The notes under the pieces are model-generated. The model searched no databases. It was given only the letters and a program-made list of their open reading frames with translations, and had not been told where the DNA came from. The position numbers and the translations under genes were made by a program. 64,000 nt of DNA from Gnetum montanum (Eukaryota > Streptophyta > Gnetopsida > Gnetales > Gnetaceae), in assembly GCA_015680685.1 (NCBI GenBank), contig MNCI01015802.1, positions 315,452-379,451 on the forward strand. The letters are read 5' to 3'. Below are positions 22,476 through 35,197 of the stretch, piece by piece (the stretch's first letter is position 1; each line of letters begins with the position of its first letter).

Positions 22476-25304
22476 TTAAATAGTCCCAAGTGGTGGAGGT
22501 TCCTAAGGTTTTAAAGGACCTTCACCAACTTTCAATGCATGTAGTGGTTGAGGAGGCTATGGCTATCCTGCTACAACTACTACCTCTAGTAAAAGTGAAA
22601 GGCATCTAGTAATACCTTCATCTTCTCCTCCTTACTCTAGGGATCATTCACAATTCACATTGCATTGCCAATGTGGGCTGAAATGGGGATATCCCATGGA
22701 TAGGGCATTACTAGGAATGGCTCCTTAATGTTGATGAACCATGCAGCAAATTGTTTGCATTTGACATCAAACACCTTAACTATGTTTTGTAGCTCTTGGT
22801 AGTCATTCATTCTTTTTTCCAAGCTCTTGGAATTGGATCTTTGATCAGTATATTTACCCTTGAGAACCTTGAGTTTAGTGTTTTCCTCTGTAAGCTTTTG
22901 CTAGGTTCCTTATGATGCTTGAACTCAGCCTCGTACAACAAGTATGAGCTAGCCACCTGCTTTTCTAGTTCTGACCATAGTCGTCTAGTAGTCAACATAG
23001 TAAGGCTTGAATACTAGAGATTGAAAAGCTCCATACATTCAGTCATCTCCTCTATCTACAACTCTTTTAGGAAAATTTTTACTTTATTTTATTGATCAAT
23101 CCCATCAATGATGGATTGCTAGAATTTGCATCCTTGTTGAAGTTGCTGGAGGGTCTTGTTCACTTTTACCTTGACCACTTGGATGTGTTTTTCATTTATT
23201 TCTTTCTGTAGGCTGACTTAGTCTTTGTAGTGATCTTTAACTCTCTCAAATTTGAGAGCCTCTTATTTCTAGGTGGTTACCTCTATTGCAATCTTTTGGT
23301 GAAGGTACGAACCTCCTTCGTGGAGAGGTTTCTATTCTTAGCTACCAATCTCCTTAACTTTATATTTTCTCTAGCCAGTTGCTCCTGCTTTTGATGGATA
23401 AAATCAGTTAACTATTGTTTATGTGCATCAACATTTTGTAGGCGATGATTTTCTATGATCAACTACACATTCTCCTAGCGGGTCAAATCCAAGGCCTTTT
23501 GAATTTTATGCTAGGTGGCATTTACCAAGGATTGGTAGAACACTATCGTTTCCATCATACCCTCAACCCCTTTCAACCTAGTGTGAAGCTATTCAAGAGC
23601 TTCATCTCTTGTCAATGCTAGGTTGAGAAATACAAGGTCAGTAATTTGGGCTCTCAGTTTAGCAACTTCTATAGCCAAGTGTTCATTTAGCTCCTTGGCT
23701 ATTTTGAGTTGCCCTTCCAATATAATGTTCTTGTTTGTTGCCTCTAGCAGCTCCAATTAGGTTGCAATTATGTTATCTGGAGGGTCAAAGACATTTGAAA
23801 TCAATTTCCTAGTTCCTACCAGTCGATCCAATAGTTGTTGATACTATGTTACGCTTAGTCTGCCACTTATGGTCCCTACGAATATCTACACATATTTAAG
23901 TGCAATGACATCTAGTACAGACATCGTAGGTGCATTGAGTGTTTCATCAATTTTATTAGTAACCACCTCTACTGCTATTTCTTACCCTTGGTGCTACATC
24001 ACTAGTATTATTGCCCCCTCACCCTTCTCCAAGCACACTGAAAAGGTTGCAACATTCCCATAAATCTCTAGGAATTGCTACTACTCTGAGAGAGATACCA
24101 TTACATCTCTGGTGCTAGGATTTAACCTATGGATAACTACATTTATTAGACAAAAAAATGCATCCACCTCCCCCCATTAGGCTGACTATTTAGGTTACCT
24201 CATTTAGGTGACTCATCATGGGCCAAAATGGATCTCCATCACTCATGCCTACCTATTTCTCTTTCTTCCTCAAGAGCCATTCTTAGTACTCATGCAACCA
24301 TTGGAATGTTGTAAAGATGTCTGATACTATTTTCTAAGTGGTAGGTGTAGGTGGTGGTTGTTGCTCCTCTTCTCAGATCATTGTTGTAGGAGTCTTATCC
24401 TTCATCATCACCACCCAGTTAGCAGTTGAAGCACATCGGACTCTCCCCTTCAACATAGTTTTTTGATGAGGCATGGGAAGGGAAGTGCCTTCCTTCTACA
24501 TTTATTCTCCTTGAACTACTTCTCTATCTCTAAATAGATTAGCCATGAAAGGTTGATTGGGAATCTTCCACTCAGAGTAGCACATGCACAGGCAGAAAAG
24601 GTAGTGATCTTACTAGGCCTCACCATGGGATTTAGTTAAAAGGCCACAATCTTGTAATGGGTTCCTTTTGTTGGTGTGAGCATGTTGTACTCCTCATGGT
24701 CGACACCATAGCACTACTAAACCAATTCCTTTTTTATGCTAGGATCTACCTACATCAAAATCTTAGCGAGATTCACCCTAGCTTCAGGTAACCCAAGTGC
24801 CTCTGCAATGGCTTGCACAAAGTAGGACACTAAAATGTCCTTGATCAACACCATTGAACTAGCTTACCTATTATTCCAAAATAAGAACATCTCTCTCATA
24901 TACCACTCCCCACTAGAAGTGATAACTAGTAACACGGGAGAGGTCTTTACTTGGTCCTATACCTCTTTAACTACTTGCTTCAAGAAAGAGCCAAAGTTTA
25001 ACTCTTGGAGCACTATTTTTTAGACTTTCCTTGATTTGATTTGATTCAAGAAAGCATCCATTAAGATCACCTCAAGGTTCGCTTATTGAGATGATGCCTC
25101 ATCCTAGTGAGAATGCTCTATTACTATCACCTATTCTAGAATCTAACAAATAGACTCCACTTCGGCCTCTTCCCTAAGAGGTCCTATGGCATGGATTGCA
25201 ATCAATTCTTCCTAGGCCAATTCTTGGCCCCTTCTCATTCTTGGCCATTTTTCCCTTGGCTAAGATGATCCTCCTTCTTATGTGTGTTTACCTTTTGGTA
25301 ACAT
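22476..25304 (-). pseudogene. E6 ORF2 with complete start region
   Basis: The ATG is at 25304-25302 (minus strand), directly after the acceptor CACAG. The end is a TAA at 22476-22478. The transposon-protein-like head contains LPFPCLIKKLC (near 24470-24510), which matches E1. A long coiled coil follows over about 22800-24100 and the terminal block YPWDIP lies near 22680-22700. Many stops and some frame changes. The function is unknown, but conservation of the head, the coiled coil and the start site across E1, E2 and E6 shows that it was a real gene of the family. Confidence 0.65.
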
Positions 25305-25336
25305 CTGTGATCACAACACTTCCATGGATTAGTAGA
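25305..25336 (-). other. E6 ORF2 splice acceptor and branch site
   Basis: On the minus strand TCTACTAAT (25328-25336) is followed about 24 nt later by CACAG and the ORF2 ATG. It matches the E1 and E2 arrangement. The donor is less clear: AAAGGTTTAAC near 25545 corresponds in position to E2, and CAAAGGTAAGC near 25615 is the better consensus. Confidence 0.5.
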
Positions 25337-25742
25337 TATAATGTGTAACTTAAAATTTTTGGATACCTTATCTCGTTAATTAGTTACACTTGCCTATGGT
25401 TGGACCATGTCAAATTGATTATTTTATTATTATTTTATTCATTAATTAGTAACTATTTATTGTAATTATTACGAGAGTTCATTGGAAAGGTTTAACTCTT
25501 ACAATCTAGTGTTTTAATGATGATTCCTTAGTTAAACCTTTATGGAAATTAGAAAAATGTCAAAACATTTCCTATAAAAAATGGAATGTTTGTGCCCCCA
25601 CAACTAAAAGCTTACCTTTGGGAACTATAGGATCAAAGAACAGAATGATTCAAACAAAGGGTAAAGAAGTTATGGGCTCCAAAAGGTTCTAGGCTTTGAA
25701 AATTGCAAAAACTCCTTGGACATTTGAGAGCAAATGTGAAAC

Positions 25743-25860
25743 TTTCTATGGGGGGTTGTGCATATATATGGTATTTTTGTGTTGCACCAACGGGGTTGTG
25801 TATATAGGCCCTCATATATGCATGAGCTCCATTGATGGGGTCCATAAATGAAATTTTCAA
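25743..25860 (-). promoter_or_regulatory. E6 internal promoter-like region
   Basis: On the minus strand GGACCCCATCAATGGAGC is followed by ATATATGAGGGCCTATATACAC. This resembles the LTR_B' tail (TGGACCCCCATCAACGAGG) and not the GATATC type. It lies upstream of the ORF2 intron, as the GATATC modules do in E1 and E2. Confidence 0.4.
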
Positions 25861-27430
25861 ACTTTAATATTTTGGAAAATATAAGGAATTTTTGAATAAA
25901 TTTGGGATCTATGGAGTTCTAGAAAAGCCAAGAATATGATGAAATCATTGAACAGGGTCTTTGAAAGCTCAAAACTATAAAATTTGATGGGGAATGTGTG
26001 AACTAAAGAAAATACTTAAAGGAGATCATGGTCGAATGCAGAAGATGTGTGCAAGAAATATTTTGAGTGCAAGAAAGATTTTGATTGCAATAATGCCTCA
26101 GGATAAGGTCCTTAATGAACTAAATATGGAGATATGCAAGTGGGTCCTTCCCATAGTAGGCACATGCCCTATTTGCCCTTACATAACCTCAACCTACAAA
26201 GTTTGTGGGCCCCATAGGTGATTAATGGTTTATGAAAGTTAAGGACCAAAACCTTGAATATTCTACCAAAAGTTTCAAGTACATTAGGCAAAGACACTGA
26301 ACAAGAACATGGACCCCAACAATGAGGTGAGTTATGGGTAGCATGGATGGATGATGGAGAAGGTGGAATGGAGTTCCAAATTGAGGTCATAAGAAGTCCC
26401 TTGTAGATTTGTGATTAAATGACCTCAGAAGATCCATCCTTAGTCTAGACCAAAACCAACCACTTTTAGTGACTTCACATTATCACTCCAAGACTGATCC
26501 ATCTCCCTAAGACACAAGAGTGCTTCCACAGAACAGCCACTGTTCCTTAAAGAGAAGAAAAGAGAAGTAGAAAGTGAGAGAGGACCTTAGTTAAAGGAGA
26601 CCTTCAGGCATGGGTAACATTTATTCTAATCCCATAACCAGTGCTTGTAGCTCATTTATTTATCTAAGGGATGTGCTTTGAATTCCCACCATTTTTTTAT
26701 TTTTTTTATTTTTGTTTGTTGTTTTTGCTTTTTTTTTTCTTTTTTTTTTGGAATTCTTAGATGGAAACCACACCATGTAAAGACTTATTCAAATTTTTAT
26801 TATTGGTTGACATGGAACGGTAAGAAATCCATGAAAACAATTATGCACCCAAGTAAGTAGAAGAGTACAAAGAGTATTGGGTTTCCTTGAAGTCACACCC
26901 TATGCAAACCTTTAAATCCTTCCTAATTCTAGAAACCAACAAGGTCACAAATTTATTAAAGGTTTATTTAATGAAAGGGATCTCATATATGCAAAAAGAC
27001 AAAAACCATAGATTTTGGTGGATGGGTGGATGTTGTGGACTCACTACCTATTCCATGAAAAAGAAACCATGCCTTAACCATTGATACAAAAATTCAAAAA
27101 TAGAAACTAGACATTAGCAAACAAAAACATTAAGCACAAACCACCATTAGCAACACCTACAACACCACTATGTTCTATTGGCACAAAGCATGTTTATTAA
27201 TAGAAATTATAAAATCACACTAAAATAAAGTAAAATTTACATAAGAAGGTGTAAGATATTCAAAAAAATTTAAATGTACCAACGATGGTGTAAAATAGGA
27301 AAAAGTTTTAAAATCAAAAAGGTGTAAAATAAATAATTTGTAAAAAAAATAAAAAACAAAAATGTATAAAACAAAAAATTAGAAAAACTAAGCAACCATG
27401 TATATGGTTAGCATGGGTGGCCATCTCCCC
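25861..27430 (-). other. E6 spacer between integrase and ORF2
   Basis: Non-coding. It has the shared block at 26135-26220, the T-rich low-complexity stretch at 26690-26750 (plus strand) and the A-rich stretch at 27220-27390. Confidence 0.55.
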
Positions 27431-27439
27431 CATGACTAA

Positions 27440-28740
27440 GTTGGAAGAAGGAGATTTGAAAATTTGAGCGTGCTTGCCCATCAGTTGAGGTATTTGTTGT
27501 ATTAGCTTACTTGGGCTTGTGGAAAGGTTTCACTTATTAGATGTTAACCAACTGGTTCCTATTTGGGCTTTCAGGTTTGTATATGATCATGGCCCTAAAA
27601 GAAAAGGTTTCATCAATTATATAAGGTCACTCCCACAATGTTTGAAATTTGGTTTTTTGAGGAACATGCATGGGGTTCCAATAGAGGATCTTATATCCAA
27701 GTTAAAGTTTGATCCTTCTAATTCTTAGGCCAGGTTGTTGTTCGTTAAATGCCTTATGCACTGCATTCAAGGATATGTCCACTAATCGATTTTCATCTAG
27801 CACATTTAGGTTTATTAGTTTTTCTTTTTGTGACAAACTTAGGTCAAGGTCTAGGTCACAGATTGTTGAGAGCATATGAAGCTTGAATTGAATTGGAAGC
27901 ATTCGAAGTTTTTCGTACACCAACTCATAGTGAGAGTATCCTATAGGAAGTTTCCATGTTGAGTGATAGGCCCAAAGGGCATCGTTGAGTTTCATGCTTC
28001 AATCTCTCCTATATTTTATAACCATTCTTATTAGAATCTTTGTGATATCCCTGTTAGTAACCTTTGTTTTACTATTGGCTTGGGGATGGTAGGGTGTTGT
28101 TAATTTATGTCCAACCCTCATGCATTTCATACACTTCTAAAAAGTGATGCTTGTGAAGTGTGTTCCATTGTCAAAAATTAGTGCAAGTGGCACCTCAAAC
28201 CTGTTTACAACATTTTCTTGTACAAACCATGTAGCAGTGGATGATGTACAGTCAAATATGGCTACTGCTTCTACCCATTTTATGCAATAATCATGATGAT
28301 GATTATATATTCCTTTCCATTTGACATGGGTGTGATGGGACCCATGAAGTTAATGCTTCATGTGTTAAAGGGTTCCAATGCTTAAATTCATTTTTGAGGA
28401 TCCTCCATTCATGCAGTCATCCCACCATCTCATTGACAATGTTTATAAGATTAGAAAAACTAGTGAGCATCCCTAAAGATTATGGGCCAATAGCATCCTA
28501 CCATCAAGATTTTTATGGTCATGCATCTCCCTACATAGTGGCCTCCTCAAGGGCCTTCATGAGCATCCTGGAGAATGCACAATTCATCCGCATTAGGGAC
28601 ACACCAACAGCCAAAGCCATTAGCACATACCTTGTGAAGGTGTCCATTGATTTCCATGAAGCATTTGGCCTAATGAAGAAACTCTTTTTTCTTCTTGTAG
28701 TCCAAATCTTATGGCATCTCTTGAGTGAGAAGATAAGAGA
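27440..28740 (-). pseudogene. E6 integrase
   Basis: The minus strand encodes the zinc-binding region (about 28430-28600), the core with FDNGTHF (second catalytic Asp kept, near 28165-28190) and the C-terminal segment KLNDALWAYHSTWKLPIGYS (about 27935-27995). The GPY/F block near 27620 has a stop in place of the Gly. Many stops. Integration function is lost. Confidence 0.75.
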
Positions 28741-30303
28741 GGATGTGATCATACCATTTTGATTTTATGGGCATATGTTCATTAATTACACCAACAAAGA
28801 GAAGTTCATCTAGGAATTGATCAGAGAGTGGGCTCTCCTCCTCTTTGTCATCCCATCGTAACCAAGAAAGATGGTCAATGACCACATTCTCAATTTCCTT
28901 TCAATCTACCATTGTAAGATTGAATTCCTGCAAGATCACCAACCATCGTATGACACAGGGACTCATCGTTGGCTTATTCATGAGGAAGAGAATGGCATTG
29001 TGGTCAATGTGCACAAACAGTTTGTCTCCAAGCACATAGTGTCTAAACTTCTCTAGATCATACACCACTACCATTAATTCTTTCTCTATTGTGGTGTAAT
29101 TCAACTATGCATTGACAATGCTTTAACTTGCGTAGTGGATGTAATATGGATGTTTCTTGTCATCCACCTATGTAACTGTGACTCCCAAGGCATCATTTGA
29201 TGCATCTATCATTATATAAAATGTTTTGAACTAGTTAAATGATCTCTACAAGCTTCTACTTGAGGCTCTAGAATGTCTTTCTACATTTCTTAGTCTAGAT
29301 GAATGGAGTATATTTCTTTGTTAGCTCGATCAATGATTTTGCAATCTTAAAGAAATTCTCTATGAATTATTGGTAGTAGCCAGTGTATCCAAGGAATGAC
29401 CAAACATCTTTAATGGTTTTCGGTTGATAAGTTTTTTCTTGGATGATCCTTATTTTTTTAGGGTTCACCTCAATTCCTACTTGAGAAATTCTGTGCCCTA
29501 GTATCATGCCTTCTTAGATCATGAGATGGCTCTTCTGCTAATTAAGTTGTAGGTTTATTTCCACACATCTTTTAAGTATTTACTTAACACAGTCCAAGGC
29601 TTGCTCAAATGTAGTACCATAAGTGGAAAATTCATCCATGAAGACTTCTACTTCACTACCAATTTGCTACTGAAAGATGCTTAAGACCAAGCATTGGAAA
29701 GTGGAAGGAGCATTACATAGACCAAAAGGCATCTTTCAATATGAAAAAGTCTCCTAGGGACTCGTGAATATTGTTTTCGCCTAGACTTTTGGTGTAATCT
29801 AGATTTCGTTATAGCCACTATAACCATCTAGAACACTATAATAGCAATGCCTAGATATGGTATCCAACACCAGGTCAACAAATGGCAACAAAAAATGATC
29901 TTTAAATATTGTCATGTTTAACAACCTAAAGTCGATACAAACCTACCATTTGCCACCTCTCTTTGGCACTATCACAAGTGTGCTGACCCACTCGCTATCT
30001 ACAATGGGGTAGATGAACCCTATTGTAAGGAGTTGTTTAATCTCTTCTTTGATGATTTGCTTCAATTTTGGATTCAATTACCGCTATGGTTGCCTCCTTG
30101 GCTTCATGGATGAATCAGTATAAATGTGGTCCTGGCATATCCATGGATCAATTCTAGTGAGTTCAGGATATGGCTAAGTAAAGGCTATTGGCCATCTATT
30201 AACCACTTTCAATAATTTTGCTTTTTTCTCAAGAGAAAATTTGACATTAAGTATGATTGACTTGTCATTTTTCAAGAATGCATATTCTAGGTTGGTAGCT
30301 AGG
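28741..30303 (-). pseudogene. E6 RNase H and reverse transcriptase (5' truncated)
   Basis: RNase H-side sequence NYTTIEKELMVVVYDLEKFR is at about 29045-29104. The RT motif reads VFMDEFS near 29615-29640, so the second catalytic Asp has become Glu. The reading stops at the break near 30303. Confidence 0.75.
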
Positions 30304-30343
30304 AATGTCATTTTTCAAGAATGGCTGAGATTGAGAGCATACA

Positions 30344-33300
30344 CTAATTGATGGAAATTTCTTTTTCAGAAAACCCATCCTTAGGAAAAATAAGGTACAN
30401 NNNNNNNNNNNNNNNNNNNNNNNNNNNNNNNNNNNNNNNNNNNNNNNNNNNNNNNNNNNNNNNNNNNNNNNNNNNNNNNNNNNNNNNNNNNNNNNNNNNN
30501 NNNNNNNNNNNNNNNNNNNNNNNNNNNNNNNNNNNNNNNNNNNNNNNNNNNNNNNNNNNNNNNNNNNNNNNNNNNNNNNNNNNNNNNNNNNNNNNNNNNN
30601 NNNNNNNNNNNNNNNNNNNNNNNNNNNNNNNNNNNNNNNNNNNNNNNNNNNGAGCTAGTGCCACAAATGTAAGACCTGTTGTTTCTTTACTACCAACATC
30701 TATACACGCTTTCTCCAATGTCATTCCCTATGACTTATGTATTGTTAAAGCCCATGCTAATCTAAGTGGTAGTTGGCAAGATCCTCCACGTATGATTGGT
30801 GGAATGGATACTTGTCAAGGATTTTCATTATCATATGGTACTCCAATAAAGGAGTCAAACTCAATGATGACATACGATGGCAACTGTGGAGGTTGACAGT
30901 GTGGACTATATATTATTTTCTTAGTGACTCCCAATGCACCATTAACCAATCCTGCTTCTGGCCATAGATTAACAGTGAGCATAACCCTTGCATCCTCACA
31001 AATGAACACTACTCAGTCCAATTCTCCTTCTAAATCATCTGAAAATTTCACACCATTTTTCTTTCTATCTACTATGCACCGTGCAACTAGCTTCTACATT
31101 TTGAGCAATATTTTTTCATTATGCATATGCACTTTATCCTTTGTATCAAACAAATGCACAGAATCCTCAAATCCTTCTCGCCCATCCAATGTTGATGGAA
31201 GTTGCATTCTCAAGCTTAAAAAGTCATAATCCTCATCAGTCATCTTTCCTTCTTGTATATTCATCAAAACTTCTCTAAATCTTTGTTGTTGCAAATCATC
31301 ACCCCTTTGTCAATACACAACATGCAAGGTTACAAATTTATTGAATGCCAACCACAAATTCTTCACATGCATCTAAAATGATATGTACAGTATAACATCT
31401 TTAACAGGTGGAAGCTATGCAAGATCTCCAATGAGTATCATAGATCTACCACCAAACTTATCTAAACGATTATCTGGAAATATTTCCTTAAGCCTTTGGT
31501 CAATGCTGATAAGAAATTTTCCATCTATGAAACTCATTTCATCTATAATAATATACTTTAAGTATTTGTATTTATTTTGCAACGATGACAAAGTTGATGC
31601 AGCTAATGGTTTGTAATCTCTGATTCCAATCTTCAACGTAGAATGTACTGTAGTTGTATTAATATTATACGGTGTAGCACCACTAGGGGCGAGCACCAAT
31701 AAGCTATTCTTTCCCAATGAGCAAGTTCGACTAAATTCTTTATGAATTGTATCAATGAGATATGATTTTCCTGTGCCTACTGTACCTTGAATAATCTTCA
31801 ATAGAGGAGAAACTTCTTCCATTTCAAATTATTGCATATATAGATGGCCAGCAATAATCTTGTAGCATTTCTTCTGTTGAACTCCTAGAGAAGATATGTC
31901 CACCTGATTGTCGTTATTTCTTGAATGTGTTATTATCCCATGTGATCTATGACCATGAACAAAAGATGTAGCAATCTTTAAAACATCGTCTCCAGGATAG
32001 TTGGCTGATCATTCATTTTGTCTATCTCGATCTCTTAATCCAAGCATTTCGAGTTCACTTCATTGAAAATGAGCTGATGTAAGGGGATGTCGATTTAGTA
32101 CTTCAAAATCATATTTAATACCATCCTATCTTTCTGGAATAATATCTGTATACTGCCTCTCTTCCTCACAAGCACGTTCAAACTCTTCATCAAATGTCTC
32201 CTCTTCCAATTCATAGATGTGTTGAATAGAAATCCATTTTCGTTCAATTTCTTCATCATTTCTTCCCAGATCATGTTTGACATCTCTAAAAGGATAGTGT
32301 AGCAATAATTGCGCCCAACAGTAATCTATCCATTTCTCCTCTCCTACTCTTGGAGCTACTCTAAATTTTGGAAATGTTCTTACGATAACTAGTCGTAGTC
32401 AAGGCTTCTACACTAGTAGCTCTCTCTTCTTCGAGATAAAGATAAAATATTTTATAGCATTCAACAATGAAACTCCTTCCATTTCTAGTGGTCTCTTTTG
32501 ATATGCATTAATAACGGTTGTATATGGTTCTGGTTCCTCATCTCCATCTAGATCTGGTATAACTCTTTTATACATATCTCTAGACACATTTATAGTATCA
32601 AATAGTTGACTGCATTCAACTAATGGAAGTTCATATAGCATATAACAAACCTCCATGGCACCTATGTCTCTATCAGCTACAACATCCATCATAAGTCTTT
32701 TGTATGCAGTCATTGTGGTTTCTTTAGGGTTTTGAGATTCAGCAATACGAAGTAATAAATCATGAAAACATCTTAACTTCTTTTCAGATTTTGCTGCATA
32801 TTTTGCAATATATTTAATAACAACATATTTGTCAAGGACTAGTTGAAAGTCTATGTTTGCTCTCCATGTTTGAAGGATCATTCTATTATGAACATTCAAC
32901 CTTGGATCATTCCGACATGGTTCATATGTAACATGATTTTTATTTTCTGGATCTTGAAAGAGATCTGATTGAGCTCGCAATGGCTATGGAACATTATACC
33001 TAAGGTAATAAATTGGAGTTATAAAATTATTTTCCTAGATCCCATACATTCATGATGTAAATAAGAATCTAGTTATTTAGAGAAATATAATTGTACTTGC
33101 AAACTTGCATATGATTTCAGATTCTTAAACATGCTCCTCTCTCACATTGTGTGTGTTGCTGAACTGAATTTAAGAGCTCATCATAATCAATATCAAGATC
33201 CATGAATTGCAACTGTTCACTTTGAATTTTGCATGGATGCTTGAGATTATTAACATGTTGCATCTAGAAATGAAAGATTTGTATAATTTTTATAATGGTT

Positions 33301-34575
33301 TTTTTAAATAACCTAAATAATTTTTAAATATTTAAAATAAATATTTAGAAATTTCAAATAACTTACATCATTGGATATTTCATCTTGATTGAATCTACTA
33401 TTCCATGCATTTGTTATTATATCAAAAAACTCTCTCATCTTTCTAACTGCTTCTAGGTCATTCCAATCAAGTTCTTCTATGTTTGGAGCTCCCTTGATCT
33501 AAAGAAAGCCATGGACATGTGGTGATCCCCTATGTTGCCATTCATATCTTATCCAGTAATCAACCACATCAAATTCTTGAAATAAAATCATTTCTCAAAA
33601 TGTCTTATGTCGAAGATGCATAAACTCAGCAACTATATGTGGGTTCTCAATAATATTTTTCATTTTTCACTCTCTTATCTCAGAAACATTTTGCGGGGGT
33701 TCTATAGGCATTACCTTATGTAGATCTGGCCAATAAAGATCTGCTGCACTCAGAGTAAAAAAAATAGTTGGTGCACCCATCTCATTTATGAAATCAAACA
33801 ATTGTGCTTTGCATTTTCTCCAGTACGAAGGTGTTCCTCATATCGTTGTTTCATATCTCATCAAATTATCAACAAAATTATCTGATGGTGCATTTTGTAG
33901 TCCTTCACGTAATTCTTGGATTGTTAATGGTACTTTTGTAATATTTTTTTTGAAGAATACTGATGTTGATTTCAGTGCACGATGTCTCATTATCATGTTA
34001 TAAATGTGATACCTGAAAATAAAAATAAAATTCCTATGTAATTAGTTCATAAGATGTCAAAAACATGAATATTATTTAGCAATGTAAATGTAATTAATTT
34101 CTGATACCTAAATCTTTTATGACGTCCAAATCTGCCATCCTTATATCGAAGTAGATGTCTAGCATATTCATGTAACATGACATCCTTGGACCTTCTTGTA
34201 AGGAAGTCACATTTTCCACAAGGAAACAACATTGGAAATGACATTCGAAGCATTCCAACTGTGTTGAACTCATTGATGGGTGACTCTAAAAGTGTTGTGA
34301 AATATTATTATACAAAGTGACCTAATATATTTAGCTTTATTAAATCAGATATTAAATGAATTTCATCTAAAACAAAAATAAAATTTCATCTACAAACCTC
34401 ACTTCCTTCCACCTGTTGTTGCTGCATTTCTACTCGACGCGTTCTTTAACGTAAGCGATCTTATTCCATTCTTTGCAACTCCAAAGGATCTCCCCCTTGC
34501 TGAGCTTCTCTTCTTCGATCTCTGAGACGTTGTTGTCTCGCTCAATTTAACTCATGCTCTCTATCACCTAGCATA
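30344..34575 (-). pseudogene. Helitron RepHel (Rep endonuclease + PIF1-like helicase)
   Basis: It nicks, unwinds and re-joins Helitron DNA. On the minus strand: a basic N-terminus (REAQQGGDPLELQR, about 34455-34500); the Helitron N domain (SFPMLFPCGKC, then HLLRYKDGRFGRHKRF, 34110-34245); Rep with GSPHVHGFL, the HUH motif, at about 33500-33530; VIKYIAKYAAK with the paired Tyr at about 32785-32820; Walker A GTVGTGKSYLI near 31755-31790; Walker B IIIDEMSF near 31530-31560; and HKSQGMTLEKACIDVG near 30700-30755. Four introns are inferred: 34286-34397, 34013-34107, 33264-33366 and about 33000-33105. Each has GT-AG ends, and each join restores family sequence. A few stops and the N gap remain. The start codon is uncertain. 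Confidence 0.85.
30400..30651. other. Assembly gap (252 N)
   Basis: A run of N bases inside the Helitron helicase C-terminus. Its true size is unknown. Confidence 0.99.
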
Positions 34576-34579
34576 TCCG

Positions 34580-35197
34580 AAGTTGCATTCTCAAGCTTAA
34601 AAAGTCATAATCCTCATCAGTCATCTTTCCTTCTCGTATATTCATCAAAACTTCTCTAAATCTTTGTTGTTGTGAATCATCACCCCTTTGTCGATACACA
34701 ACATCTAAGGTTACAAATTTATTAAATGCCAACCACAAATTCTTCACATGCATCTAAGATGATATGTATGGTATAACATCTTTAACAGGTAGAAGCTGTG
34801 CAAGATCTCCAATGAGTATCATAGATCTACCACCAAAGTTATCTAAACTATTATCTGAAAATATTTTTTTAAGCCTTCGATCAATGCTGCTAAGCAATTT
34901 TCCACCTATGAAACTCATTTCATCTATAATAATATACTTTAAGTATTTGTATTTATTTTGCAACGATGACAAAGTTGATGCAGCTAATGATTTGTAATCT
35001 CTGATTCTAATCTTCAACGCAGAATGTACTGTAGCTGCATTAATATTATACGTTGCAGCACCAGTAGGGGCGAGCACCAATAAGCTATTCTTTCCCGATG
35101 AGCAAGCTCAACTAAATTCTTTATGAATCATATCAATGAGATACGATTTTCCTGTGCCTGTTGTATCTTGAATAATCATCAATAGAGGAGAAACTTC
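34580..35197 (-). pseudogene. Duplicated PIF1 helicase fragment
   Basis: It repeats 31200-31818 at high similarity with sharp ends (the shared part stops at GGAGAAACTTCTT). It includes Walker A GTGKSYLID, Walker B and LIGDLAQLLPV. It lies upstream of the RepHel 5' end in the same orientation. The two copies carry different point changes: the main copy has a stop where this one keeps Gln in the GDLAQ motif. Confidence 0.85.

Larger units (their letters stand above)
20775..30303 (-). mobile_element. E6: second array unit, cut off by the Helitron region
   Basis: It repeats the order of E5: ORF2 fragment, LTR_B', polypurine tract, ORF2, spacer, integrase, RNase H and RT. Similarity to E5 stops at about 30303, close to the E5 position near 16920. 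Protease, gag and the 5' LTR are not present in the window. E6 keeps the ORF2 start region that E5 has lost. Confidence 0.75.
30304..35197 (-). mobile_element. Helitron (rolling-circle transposon), decayed
   Basis: It carries a RepHel gene with both the HUH endonuclease and the PIF1-type helicase, which defines autonomous Helitrons. It lies directly against the broken end of E6. I could not identify the 5' TC or the 3' hairpin-CTRR end, so the boundaries are approximate. Confidence 0.8.
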
